Shown here: piece by piece, positions 48,243-56,973 of the stretch
Layout of the letters: each line of letters opens with the position of its first letter
Position numbering within the stretch: position 1 is the first letter of the stretch
Source of the DNA: Paraburkholderia sp. PREW-6R
Lineage (GTDB): Bacteria > Pseudomonadota > Gammaproteobacteria > Burkholderiales > Burkholderiaceae
DNA length: 64,000 bases
Direction of reading: 5' to 3'
Assembly: GCF_039621805.1 (NCBI RefSeq)
Contig: NZ_CP155073.1
Span: 434,001-498,000 of the forward strand
The notes under the pieces: model-generated
What the model saw: the letters and a program-made list of their open reading frames with translations, nothing else
Databases searched by the model: none
Told to the model about the DNA's origin: nothing
Position numbers and translations under genes: made by a program

Positions 48243-49693
48243 TGAGTCTGAACGTCGTTACGCTGCTTTATCTGGTCGCCTCGGTCTGCTTCATTCAGGC
48301 GCTCAAGGGGCTGTCGAATCCGAAGACGGCTCGCATCGGCAACACATTCGGGATGGCCGGGATGGCGATCGCCATCCTCACGACCATCGCGCTGATCGCG
48401 AAAGAAGCGAATGGGCTCGGCTCGAATCTCGGCCTCGGGTTGGGCTTGCTGCTGGTCGCGCTGTTGATAGGCGGCGCCATTGGCGCTTTCGTCGCGGCGC
48501 GCGTCGAAATGACGAAGATGCCGGAGCTGGTGGCGGCGATGCATTCACTGATCGGTCTCGCCGCGGTGTGCATTGCGTATGCGGTGGTGTCGGAGCCGGC
48601 GGCGTTCGGCCTCGTCGATCCGGAGAACACGGCGCCGGGCTTTCTGCCGTATGGCAACCGTGTCGAGCTGTTTATCGGCACCTTTGTCGGCGCGATCACG
48701 TTCTCGGGTTCGGTGATCGCGTTCGGCAAGCTGTCGGGCAAGTACAAGTTCCGGCTTTTCCAGGGCGCGCCGGTCGTGTACAGCGGTCAGCATCTGATCA
48801 ACCTGATGCTCGCCGTCGCGATGCTGGGCTTCGGCATCCTCTTCTTCCTCACGCAATCGTGGCTGCCGTTCATCATCATGACGATCATCGCGTTCGTGCT
48901 CGGCGTGCTGATCATCATTCCGATTGGCGGCGCGGATATGCCGGTGGTCGTGTCGATGCTGAACTCGTACTCCGGCTGGGCGGCTGCGGGGATCGGCTTT
49001 TCGCTGAACAATCCGATGCTGATCATCGCGGGCTCGCTGGTGGGCTCATCCGGTGCGATCCTGTCGTACATCATGTGCCGGGCGATGAACCGCTCGTTCT
49101 TCAACGTGATTCTGGGCGGCTTCGGCAACGAGGCGGGCGCGGCGGCGGGTGGGGCGGCTGAGCAGCGCCCGGTGAAATCCGGTTCCGCCGACGACGCGTC
49201 GTTCATGCTCGGCAACGCCGAAACCGTGGTGATCGTGCCGGGTTATGGCCTCGCGGTGGCGCGCGCGCAGCATGCGTTGAAGGAGCTGACCGACAAGCTG
49301 GTGGAAAAGGGCATCGAGGTGAAGTACGCGATTCACCCGGTCGCGGGCCGCATGCCGGGCCACATGAACGTGCTGCTCGCCGAGGCCGAAGTGCCGTACG
49401 ACATGGTGTTCGAGATGGACGACATCAACGGTGAGTTCGGTCAGGTGGATGTCGTGCTGGTGCTCGGCGCGAACGACGTGGTGAATCCGGCGGCAAAGAC
49501 CGATCCGAAATCGCCGATCGCGGGCATGCCGATCATCGAGGCATACAAGGCGCGCACGGTGATCGTCAACAAGCGTTCGATGGCGGCAGGGTATGCCGGC
49601 CTCGACAACGACCTGTTCTACATGGACAAGACGATGATGGTGTTCGGCGACGCGAAGAAGGTGATTGAAGATATGGTGAAGTCAGTGGAATGA
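48242..49693 (+). CDS. pntB: NAD(P) transhydrogenase subunit beta
   Basis: A 483-residue subunit with membrane domain IIb (about nine helices, residues 1-275) and the C-terminal NADP(H)-binding domain III. Key motifs are VVSMLNSYSGWAAAGIGF in the membrane part and VVIVPGYGLAVARAQH (about 330-345) and VVLVLGANDVVNPAA in domain III. The complex uses the proton gradient to reduce NADP with NADH. There is no terminator visible in the 196 bases downstream. Confidence 0.97.
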   Translation: MSLNVVTLLYLVASVCFIQALKGLSNPKTARIGNTFGMAGMAIAILTTIALIAKEANGLGSNLGLGLGLLLVALLIGGAIGAFVAARVEMTKMPELVAAMHSLIGLAAVCIAYAVVSEPAAFGLVDPENTAPGFLPYGNRVELFIGTFVGAITFSGSVIAFGKLSGKYKFRLFQGAPVVYSGQHLINLMLAVAMLGFGILFFLTQSWLPFIIMTIIAFVLGVLIIIPIGGADMPVVVSMLNSYSGWAAAGIGFSLNNPMLIIAGSLVGSSGAILSYIMCRAMNRSFFNVILGGFGNEAGAAAGGAAEQRPVKSGSADDASFMLGNAETVVIVPGYGLAVARAQHALKELTDKLVEKGIEVKYAIHPVAGRMPGHMNVLLAEAEVPYDMVFEMDDINGEFGQVDVVLVLGANDVVNPAAKTDPKSPIAGMPIIEAYKARTVIVNKRSMAAGYAGLDNDLFYMDKTMMVFGDAKKVIEDMVKSVE

Positions 49694-49889
49694 CGTCTGC
49701 CGCCGCGACCGTTCGCGGTTTGCACATGACGTGCTCCGCGAACAGTCGACTTCCGCTGCGCCGCTGTGCGCCGCTTGTTTGCAGCTTGTCTGCCGTGTGT
49801 ACAGCGTTTGTGCGCCGTGTGTTGAACGCTTGAGCACCGCTTTCTGCACTTCGTGCCCGAGTGGCTCGAACACGGCATGGCGCCTGCGT

Positions 49890-51182
49890 TCAGGCCGCCG
49901 GCGTATCGGTCTGCGGCCGCTGGCGCACGCTGCCCGCAATAAGGTCGAAGCGGAACAGGCGGCATTCCAGCGCACCGTTGAAAAGCGGTGTCTTGGTCGA
50001 TTCGCGCAGCCGCAACTGGCCCGGCAGCTTGCGGTCCGACGTGAGAATGAACGCATGCCAGCCGGTGAAGCGCTGCTTCAGCGCGTCGCCGAGCAACTGG
50101 AAGAATTCGCTATCCGGCGCTTCTTCCTGGGCACGACGGAAGCCGTCGTCGTCACGATCTTCACGACTGCCGCGGCCCTCGCGAAGCTCGCCGCGCGCAT
50201 TGCGGCCACGCACTTCGATACGCTCGCCATAGGGCGGATTCGCGACGAGAATGCCCGGCGTGGACGTGGGCGGCGTCATGCCGCGAGCGTCCACCTGTTT
50301 CAGCGGAATGGACGGCAAACCGGCGCGCTGGAAGTTCGCGCGTGCCTTGTCGAGCATGTCGCCGGAGATGTCGCTGCCGTAAATCTGGATGTCGGCGCGC
50401 GATTGGCGGGCCGCGTGTTTTGCATCGAGCGCAGCGGCCTTCAGCGTGTGCCACGTTCTGGCGTCGAACTGCTTGAGCTTTTCAAAGCCGAAGCGGCGCT
50501 CCGCCCCCGGCGCGATGTCGAGCGCCACTTGCGCGGCTTCCGCGAGGAAGGTGCCGCTGCCGCACATCGGGTCATACAGCGGCGTGCCGGCGGTCCATCC
50601 GGTGAGACGCAGAATGCCGGCCGCGAGGTTTTCGCGCAGCGGCGCCGCGCCTTTGTCGAGCCGCCAGCCGCGCTTGAAAAGCGGGTCGCCGGAGGTGTCG
50701 AGATACAGCGTGCAGTCGGTTGCGGTCAGGAAGGCGAATACGCGTACATCCGGCATGGCCGTGTCGATGCTCGGGCGCGCGCCGCTCACTTCACGCAGAC
50801 GGTCGCAGATTGCGTCCTTCACGCGCAACGTGGTGAATTCGAGACTGCGCAGCGGCGATTTGATCGCCGTGACGTCCACGCGCAGCGTTTCGTTCGCGGA
50901 AAACCACTGCTCCCAGCGCTGTTCGACGGCGAGCGCATACACGTCCTGTTCGCTGCGATAAGGACGATGCGCGATTTTAAGCAGCACACGGCTTGCAATG
51001 CGCGAATACAGGTTGGCCGCCATGCCAGCCGCCCAGCCGCCGCGAAAGTGCACGCCACCCGGCACCTGGGCTCCGGCGGTGAACGGCGCGCCGTTCAGAT
51101 GCTTCGCGGCGATTTCCGCGAGTTCGGCTGCAAGCGAGGCTTCAAGGCCGCGTGGGCAAGGGAGGAAAAAATCGAAGGACAT
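49890..51182 (-). CDS. THUMP-domain 23S rRNA guanine methyltransferase, RlmL/RlmK-type
   Basis: A 430-residue methyltransferase with an N-terminal THUMP domain (about residues 45-150: FRGGWAAGMAANLYSRIASRVL) and a C-terminal RlmL-like Rossmann domain (DPMCGSGTFLAEAAQVALDIAPG about 213-235; catalytic NPPYGERIE about 318-326). It resembles the RlmL half of the E. coli RlmKL m2G2445 methyltransferase. After the catalytic motif there is an Arg/Glu/Asp-rich insertion (about 327-362) that breaks the fold's usual spacing. Downstream helix and strand motifs (DALKQRFTGWHAFILTSDRKL) are intact. Confidence 0.9.
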   Translation of the reverse strand: MSFDFFLPCPRGLEASLAAELAEIAAKHLNGAPFTAGAQVPGGVHFRGGWAAGMAANLYSRIASRVLLKIAHRPYRSEQDVYALAVEQRWEQWFSANETLRVDVTAIKSPLRSLEFTTLRVKDAICDRLREVSGARPSIDTAMPDVRVFAFLTATDCTLYLDTSGDPLFKRGWRLDKGAAPLRENLAAGILRLTGWTAGTPLYDPMCGSGTFLAEAAQVALDIAPGAERRFGFEKLKQFDARTWHTLKAAALDAKHAARQSRADIQIYGSDISGDMLDKARANFQRAGLPSIPLKQVDARGMTPPTSTPGILVANPPYGERIEVRGRNARGELREGRGSREDRDDDGFRRAQEEAPDSEFFQLLGDALKQRFTGWHAFILTSDRKLPGQLRLRESTKTPLFNGALECRLFRFDLIAGSVRQRPQTDTPAA

Positions 51183-51470
51183 TGAGGTTGCCGGAAGGCG
51201 TTGGATAAGGCGCTATTGTACGCGGTCGGCTTGAGGGGTTTCAGTGGGGTGAGTACAGGCAACGCGCATTGCCGTTCGGAGTCGTGCAGGAGAACGCGTC
51301 GCATGCTTTGCGCGTGAATCTGAACGCAGCGCCCGCGCGGCACATCGCGCCGCATGACGCGGGGAGCGCGTTCTTTTGGCGATGACGAGTCGTTGTTCAG
51401 CGGATGGCAAAACGGGTGCGGTCAGGTCCAGACGCATCCCCTACGTCCGGGCCGGGTGAATGTCGGGCAG
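51183..51470. other. Intergenic region with candidate -10 for the methyltransferase
   Basis: This gap lies between the methyltransferase start and the stop of the orphan gene. The minus-strand hexamer TACAAT (plus positions 51215-51220) is a plausible -10 for the methyltransferase; the -35 is weak. No small gene is supported on either strand. Confidence 0.4.
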
Positions 51471-52367
51471 TTACGCCGCGGTCCTTTCGATCTCCGCAGA
51501 GGTGTGCGCGAGATCTTCTGGCCGCGTGGCCCTGAGCTTTTTTCCGCGGCGCGCCTTTCTTTCGGCGCCGGGTCGTGAAGACAGACTGGCGGGCAGCGGA
51601 TCGACCGCGTTCAATGTAGTCAGGTGCTTCTTTACTCGCTTTGGCTGATCGCCGCAGTCCGTGATTGCGGACGTCGATGGGCGTGACGCGCGCGCCTGAG
51701 CGATAAGCAGACAGAGTGCGTCAGCGAGATCCGTGCGGGTGGAAGGCAGAACGAATGCGGGATCCCGCTCGAGGCGACGCCACGCTGCTGGAAACGCGCG
51801 GCTGAACAGAAAGCACAGCGCTTTCGTGTCGGGCTGGTGATTGCGCCCGCGCAGCCATTCCTTGTGCAGCAGATCGATCGCGCTATCGCGCAGTGACGTA
51901 CGCAGCATGCGTTTTCTTAACAGCCCACGGCGAATTTCGAGATCCTTGGCGCTCAGGATCGACGTGCCGACCGCGTCCGCAATCAGCGCAGCGCGTTCGA
52001 ATGGCGTTCCGCAGCGCGCATTGAGCAGCGTATGTCCTTTGCGCATGAGGCAGATCGTTTCGTAACGCACGTTGTCGTCTAGCTGGGCCTTGTAGGGAAG
52101 GCCGTCGTATTCTTCGTGGGCGTCGCACTCGCGCAGCACGATAGCGCGCACGGTGCACGCCTGGTTGCCGTCGAGCAACGCTAAATGTTGCGACAGCGCC
52201 GGGTGAACTTCGCGCAACCACGCGACATGCTGGGCAATTCCAAAGTTTGGAGTTCTAAGTAATCCGCCGACGAAGAAAAATCGCACGGCGCCGCGATCGT
52301 CCGAAATCGCCAGGCCATACACGACGATGCGCGGGATGAGTGGCAAAGCGCAGGTGAAACGCGACAT
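51471..52367 (-). CDS. Unrecognised 298-residue protein
   Basis: I do not recognise this protein. A GGAGGG ribosome site lies four bases before the ATG at 52367, which supports translation. The first 230 residues look globular and alpha-rich, with scattered cysteines (C6, C71, C80, C105 and others) that form no clear zinc-binding pattern. A central stretch is helical and basic (LEIRRGLLRKRMLRTSLRD). The last 65 residues are basic, low-complexity and probably disordered (VKKHL, ERKARRGKKLRATR). There is no signal peptide or transmembrane segment. It stands alone between the pqi operon and the rRNA methyltransferase, next to an unusually AT-rich gap, which may indicate transfer. A nucleic-acid-binding role is only a guess. 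Confidence 0.6.
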   Translation of the reverse strand: MSRFTCALPLIPRIVVYGLAISDDRGAVRFFFVGGLLRTPNFGIAQHVAWLREVHPALSQHLALLDGNQACTVRAIVLRECDAHEEYDGLPYKAQLDDNVRYETICLMRKGHTLLNARCGTPFERAALIADAVGTSILSAKDLEIRRGLLRKRMLRTSLRDSAIDLLHKEWLRGRNHQPDTKALCFLFSRAFPAAWRRLERDPAFVLPSTRTDLADALCLLIAQARASRPSTSAITDCGDQPKRVKKHLTTLNAVDPLPASLSSRPGAERKARRGKKLRATRPEDLAHTSAEIERTAA

Positions 52368-52701
52368 GATCCCTCCAGTTATTAAGCGTTACAGGCGATT
52401 TCACTATGGTTACAAAGCTTAAGGTTAGGAGATTTCGGACATCATGCAAACCAAATGGGCAACGCTGACCGGGGAAAGATATGATAAAAGCGATTTAAAC
52501 TCACCGTGAAACGCGTTGCAGCGTGTTTACGCCGGTAAGGAGGGACAGAAAGAAATTAAACACGCACCCAGTGGGCATGTAATGGATTTGTCACATTGAC
52601 CGCAATTAAACGTTTCAAACGTTTTTCAGTGCGATTCGCAATGTCCGACATGCTTCATACAGGGTGCCCTGCCGCCGCGAGCAGCGCACCCGTATGCTCG
52701 C
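52368..52701. other. AT-rich intergenic region with repeated AAACGTTT palindromes
   Basis: This 334-base gap between pqiC and the orphan gene is much more AT-rich than its surroundings. It contains two AAACGTTT palindromes nine bases apart (52608-52615 and 52617-52624), a strong AAGGAGGG-like sequence near 52536 with no start codon at proper distance, and the promoter for the orphan gene. A 21-codon frame (52444-52509, plus strand) is possible but weakly supported. Confidence 0.6.
52444..52509 (+). CDS. Possible 21-residue small ORF (weak)
   Basis: ATG to TGA, encoding MQTKWATLTGERYDKSDLNS and one more residue. AGGAG lies 12 bases upstream, which is too far for a good site. It is divergent from the orphan gene in the AT-rich gap. 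I list it only because it is the best short frame here; nothing shows that it is translated. Confidence 0.15.
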   Translation: MQTKWATLTGERYDKSDLNSP

Positions 52702-53439
52702 TCAAGCGCCTGCCGCCGCCGTGCTGTTACCCGACGGACACGCCGGCGCCGCTGTCGGTGCAGCATTGTTCAGCGAAGCTCCGCTGTTCAAACGCGGTGG
52801 GAGGGCAGCCAACGTCTTCACCGCCGCAGCAACTTGCGTGGAAATCTCCTGCAGCGCTTTTTTATGCCCGTCCACCAGCGCGTCATAGCCGCCACTCACT
52901 GGCTCATTGACGACGCTGCGGCAGGTCATCACGGTCGAGCTGTTCACCGCGCGCACGCTCCAGACCGCGTCGATCAACGCGTGCGAACCTGGCCACGATT
53001 CGAAGCGCTGCACGTTCACGTTCACGCGATAAACCGGCGTGCTATCCGGATACGCGGTGCCATAGACGTCGATCGTGCCGAGTTGTTGCGTCAGATCCGT
53101 GGATAGCGCGCGGCGAATTTCATCGCCGGGCAGTGAAGCCCAGCGTTCATCTTCGAGCACGCGAACCTGTGTCGGACCTGTTTGCACGACCAGCTGGTTT
53201 TTGGCGACCTGCGGCGGCACGTCGATGGGCGCCACCGCGATCATCCACGACGGCCCCGACGTGCGCGCAGTGACGCTCGTGGTGGTGGCCGATCCTGGCG
53301 CGCCGGCATCGCCAAGCGTATAGAAGCGGCTGTTCGGCGACGAGCACGCCGCCATCGCCACCAGTGCGGCCAGCGCGCCGATCTGGATGGCGCCGCGCGC
53401 GAGCGCGCGCGGCGGGCGGGGGAGCCGGGCAAACATCAT
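52702..53439 (-). CDS. pqiC: PqiC-type lipoprotein (ABC-type transport auxiliary)
   Basis: A 245-residue lipoprotein. The signal ends in a lipobox LVAMAAC (Cys at about residue 32), followed by the DUF330 domain (FYTLGD, IAVAPIDVPPQVAKNQLVV, ERWASLPGDEIRRALSTDL). PqiC anchors the PqiB tunnel to the outer membrane. The start overlaps the pqiB stop by four bases (ATGA), so they are coupled. The C-terminal 25 residues are Ala/Pro-rich. Confidence 0.93.
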   Translation of the reverse strand: MMFARLPRPPRALARGAIQIGALAALVAMAACSSPNSRFYTLGDAGAPGSATTTSVTARTSGPSWMIAVAPIDVPPQVAKNQLVVQTGPTQVRVLEDERWASLPGDEIRRALSTDLTQQLGTIDVYGTAYPDSTPVYRVNVNVQRFESWPGSHALIDAVWSVRAVNSSTVMTCRSVVNEPVSGGYDALVDGHKKALQEISTQVAAAVKTLAALPPRLNSGASLNNAAPTAAPACPSGNSTAAAGA

Positions 53440-55094
53440 GGTTTATCTCCTGATTTACCGCGCAACAGCGATTCGGGGTGGCGCTCCAGATAGTCCGACA
53501 ACGCATTGAGCGACTGCAACGTGCGCGTCAGTTCCTGTAGCGCCTGATGCACGTCCGACTGCAGCGGCGAATCCTGCTGCAACGTCGCCTCCGCGGAGCC
53601 GAACGTCTGCTTCGCTGCGGCGAGGGTGTCGCGAGCCTGCGGCACGACTTCCTTGTCCAGTCGCGTGAAGAGCTGGTCGGCATTCTTCAGCGCGCTATTC
53701 AGGTTCGAGCCGATCTCGTCGAACGGCACCTTGTCGAGCTTCTTCGCTATGTCCGCAACCTGCAATTGCAACTCGTCGAGCGTGTTCGGGATGGTCGGCA
53801 GTTCGAGCGGGTCGCTCGTTACGTCGACTGTTGCCGGCGGCGCTTTCGGGAAGATGTCCACGGCCACGTACAACTGGCTCGTGATCAGATTGCCGGTGCG
53901 CAACTGCCCGCGCAGACCGTGCTTGACGAGCGCCTGCAGCAGACTCTGACCCGCCATGCTGCCCGGCGCCGGCGCGGTCTCGCGGAAGCGCTTGCCGAGG
54001 CGGTCGGGGTACAGGTTCATCGTGACCGGCATGGTGAAGCTGCGGGTCTTCGGATCGTAGTCGATGCCGATGTTGGTCACTTGCCCGAGCACGATGCCGC
54101 GGAAGTCGACTGGCGCGCCAATCGACAGCCCGCGCAGCGACTGATTGAAGTTCATCACCACGCGCAGCGGCACGCCATCGGGTTCGCGCATCGCGTCTGC
54201 TTCGTCGGAACCGAGGCGGAACGTCATGTTGTTCGGCGCCTGCGCACCCACGCCCTGGCCTGGCGGCGACTGGAACGACAGACCGCCCACGATCACCGTG
54301 GCAAGCGATTGCGTGTTCAGCTTGAAGCCGCTCGAATCGAGCCGCAGATCCACGCCGCTCGCATGCCACCAGCGCGAATTGGTGCCGACGTACTGGTCGA
54401 ACGGCGCGGATACGAACACCTGCATCGTCACACCGGTGCCGTCTTTATCGAGCGAGAAGCCGACGACCTGGCCGACCTGCACGCGCCGGTAGAAGATCGG
54501 CGAGCCGATGTCGATCGAGCCGAGCGAGTCGCCATGCAGAATGAACTGGTGGCCTTTCTGGTCGCCGGTAATGGGCGGCGGCGTTTCGAGGCCGACGAAG
54601 TTCTTTTCGGTGTCGGGCGAATGGCCCGCGTCCGCGCCGATGTACGCACCCGAAAGCAGCGTGGTCAGCCCCGACACACCGGTCGCGCCCACGCGCGGCC
54701 GCACGACCCAGAAGCGGGAATCCTTGACGGCGAAATCCTCGCCCTCTTTGGTCAACTGCACCTGCACCCGAACGTGCGACAAGTCCTTCGACAACGTAAT
54801 GGTCTTGACCGACCCGACGTCGACGTCCTTGTATTTCACCTTGGTTTTGCCCGGCTCGAGCCCTTCGGCGTTCACGAAGCTGATGGTGATGGTCGGTCCG
54901 CGTTCGGTGACGGATTTGATCACGAGCGCCACGCCGATCAGCGCCGCGATCAGCGGAATCACCCACACGAGCGACGGCAGCCAGCGGCTGCGCGGCTCGA
55001 TTTCGGGGTCCGGCAACTGCGGCGGCAGGTTCGGTCCGTTCGAATCGTTACGTGGCGAGTCGGAGGCGGGCGTCGGTCCTGGCGGGCTAGTCAT
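53436..55094 (-). CDS. pqiB: PqiB MCE-domain tunnel protein
   Basis: A 552-residue protein with one N-terminal transmembrane helix (about residues 35-60, WLPSLVWVIPLIAALIGVALV) and three MCE domains (about 62-160, 178-240, 300-400), as in E. coli PqiB. Its C terminus forms a long helical region with a coiled-coil pattern (about 440-535). PqiB forms a hexameric periplasmic tunnel for lipid movement between membranes. It overlaps the upstream pqiA gene by 8 bases. The motif PIFYRRVQVGQVVGF is typical of MCE domain 2. Confidence 0.95.
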   Translation of the reverse strand: MTSPPGPTPASDSPRNDSNGPNLPPQLPDPEIEPRSRWLPSLVWVIPLIAALIGVALVIKSVTERGPTITISFVNAEGLEPGKTKVKYKDVDVGSVKTITLSKDLSHVRVQVQLTKEGEDFAVKDSRFWVVRPRVGATGVSGLTTLLSGAYIGADAGHSPDTEKNFVGLETPPPITGDQKGHQFILHGDSLGSIDIGSPIFYRRVQVGQVVGFSLDKDGTGVTMQVFVSAPFDQYVGTNSRWWHASGVDLRLDSSGFKLNTQSLATVIVGGLSFQSPPGQGVGAQAPNNMTFRLGSDEADAMREPDGVPLRVVMNFNQSLRGLSIGAPVDFRGIVLGQVTNIGIDYDPKTRSFTMPVTMNLYPDRLGKRFRETAPAPGSMAGQSLLQALVKHGLRGQLRTGNLITSQLYVAVDIFPKAPPATVDVTSDPLELPTIPNTLDELQLQVADIAKKLDKVPFDEIGSNLNSALKNADQLFTRLDKEVVPQARDTLAAAKQTFGSAEATLQQDSPLQSDVHQALQELTRTLQSLNALSDYLERHPESLLRGKSGDKP

Positions 55095-55737
55095 GGTTGG
55101 GGTCCTGAGTTTTTTGAGTACTGCTGTCCACGTTGTCCCAGATGAGGCGTGGATCGAATTGCATGGATGCCATCATGGTGAGGATCACCACCGAGCCGAA
55201 CGCAATCGCGCCGGGGCCGGCAGTAATGACAGCAAGCGATTTGAAGCGGACTAGCGCAACCGTCAGCGTGACGACGAACACGTCGAGCATCGACCAGCGC
55301 CCGATCCGCTCGACGATCCGGTAAAGCGTGGTGCGCTGGTCGGGGCGCCAGCGTGAACGGCGCTGCGTGGTGACGGTAAGCAGCACGAGCACGCTCAGCT
55401 TGAGCATGGGCACCATGATGCTGGCGATGAATACGATGACCGCGAGCGGCCAGTCGCCGGACGTCCAGAAGTACACGACGCCGCTCATGATCGTGTCGTC
55501 CTCGGAACCGAGCAGCGACGACGTATGCATGACCGGCAGCAGATTCGCGGGAATATACAGCAGCGCCGCCGCGATCAGCAGCGCCCACGTGCGCGCGAGG
55601 CTGTCGGGGTTGCGAGAATGAAGCGTCGCGCCACAGCGTGAGCAATGTTGCGGCGTGACGGAACGCACGCGCGGTTCGACGCGGCCACATGCGTGGCAGG
55701 AGACCAGGCGCGCGCGCCTCGCGGACACATATTTCAT
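55087..55737 (-). CDS. pqiA: PqiA-type membrane protein, second copy (C-terminal-half homologue)
   Basis: A 216-residue inner-membrane protein with an N-terminal zinc-ribbon-like pair of CxxC motifs (CHACG near residue 14 and CSRCGATLHS near 32) and four transmembrane helices, ending in FDPRLIWD, as in PqiA. I start at the ATG at 55737, preceded by GGTGAG, which leaves 7 bases after the upstream copy; a GTG at 55773 would overlap that gene. In E. coli one PqiA protein holds two such halves; here they are separate genes. Confidence 0.9.
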   Translation of the reverse strand: MKYVSARRARLVSCHACGRVEPRVRSVTPQHCSRCGATLHSRNPDSLARTWALLIAAALLYIPANLLPVMHTSSLLGSEDDTIMSGVVYFWTSGDWPLAVIVFIASIMVPMLKLSVLVLLTVTTQRRSRWRPDQRTTLYRIVERIGRWSMLDVFVVTLTVALVRFKSLAVITAGPGAIAFGSVVILTMMASMQFDPRLIWDNVDSSTQKTQDPNHD

Positions 55738-55744
55738 CGCGCGC

Positions 55745-56515
55745 TCACCCCTGATGCGGCGCGGACGGCGCACCGGGCGGCAAGCCGGCCTCGCCTCTCG
55801 TCACGACGTCGGCAGGCGCGGCCTGCGACGGCGCGGGCGGCCCGGCCACCGAACCGATCGCCACCGCCGCGCTGTCCGCCGACGTGCGCGGCAATGGCCG
55901 CTGGCGGCTGTCGCCGAGTTCGTCGGCCAGATCCCAGAGAATGCGCGGGTCGAATGTCACGACCACGGCGAACATCAGCGTGAGCACGCCGAACGCAAAG
56001 AGCGCCGCTTCCGGAATGACGCGCGCGAGGCTGACCATCTTCACGATGGTAATGAGCACGCCGAGCATGAACACTTCGATCATGCCCCACGGACGCACGA
56101 ACTGAATGGCGCGCAGCACCCGGTTGAAGCCGGGCGGCACATAGCCCGAGCGCAGCGGCACCAGCACGTACAGCAGCGCGATGAGTTCGGTCAGCGGGAA
56201 CAGGATCGTGGAGCAGAACACCATGACGGCGACGATCTGCATGTCTTCGCCCCATAGCGCGACGAGCGCGCCAAAGAGCGTGGTCTCCGACGTAATGCCA
56301 TTCGTTTCCAGTTCGACGATCGGGAAGCCCTGCGCAATCACAAAGGTGATCAACGCGGCGAGCGTCATCGCGCAGATGGCGTCGAGTTTGCGCGACACGC
56401 CGCTATAGAGTGTGGCGCCGCAGCGCGGGCAGCGCGCCAACGTTCGCCCCACAAGCCGAGGCTTGCGGAACAGCGCATCGCATTCGTGGCACGCGATCAG
56501 ATTGTCATGTTCCAT
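55745..56515 (-). CDS. pqiA: PqiA-type membrane protein, first copy (N-terminal-half homologue)
   Basis: A 256-residue inner-membrane protein with a CxxC pair (CHECDALF near residue 10 and CPRCGATLYSG near 30), four hydrophobic helices, and the PqiA signature ITSETTLFGALVALWGEDMQIVAVMVF, ending with FDPRILWDLADELG. The last 60 residues are Ala/Pro/Gly-rich. It is the first gene of the operon pqiA-pqiA-pqiB-pqiC, which is proposed to move lipids across the periplasm and responds to membrane stress or paraquat in E. coli. Confidence 0.9.
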   Translation of the reverse strand: MEHDNLIACHECDALFRKPRLVGRTLARCPRCGATLYSGVSRKLDAICAMTLAALITFVIAQGFPIVELETNGITSETTLFGALVALWGEDMQIVAVMVFCSTILFPLTELIALLYVLVPLRSGYVPPGFNRVLRAIQFVRPWGMIEVFMLGVLITIVKMVSLARVIPEAALFAFGVLTLMFAVVVTFDPRILWDLADELGDSRQRPLPRTSADSAAVAIGSVAGPPAPSQAAPADVVTRGEAGLPPGAPSAPHQG

Positions 56516-56973
56516 GCGGCAAAAGAGCTAACGACGTGGAGAGGCGTGCAATGCCGGTATTGGCGGCAGGACTCGAATGCGTGCGGCCGCAACGGTGGCC
56601 GGACAAAGGTGCAGCAATAGTACCAAACGTGCCGAAGCCGAGCCGCCACCCGCGCAGCGCCTTTCCCCGATGCGCGCTGGTCTAGTACACGATTTCGATG
56701 CGTGCCGCGTGAAACCCCCGAGGCCCCGACTGCTATGACATTCTATGTCCCCAATTGTTCAAAGGCGGCGCGCTTTCGCAGCAAATTTCAGACCCAACGC
56801 CGGCAGTGGGGCGAAACATCCGCAGCCAGCTTTTCCTGCTTGGAGTAGCATGGCGGCCTTGGGGCATATGCCGCTGCCGGTGCGTGTGAATGCAGGCAGC
56901 GAAGCATCCGCGTCGACGCCCGATAGCAGGACTGGCTGTGCCGTTAACCTCTCATCGCTCGAGTTGAACCGTT
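56516..56973. other. Divergent intergenic region, pqi operon / cytochrome b561
   Basis: This 458-base gap separates the divergent pqi operon and the b561-yceI genes, so it must contain both promoters. I see no supported coding sequence; the short frames within it lack ribosome sites. No SoxR or SoxS-type box is obvious. Confidence 0.55.

Noticed and set aside
53547..55145. Plus-strand frame of 532 codons opposite pqiB
   Set aside because: PqiB shows MCE domains and operon overlap; the plus frame is compositionally a shadow.
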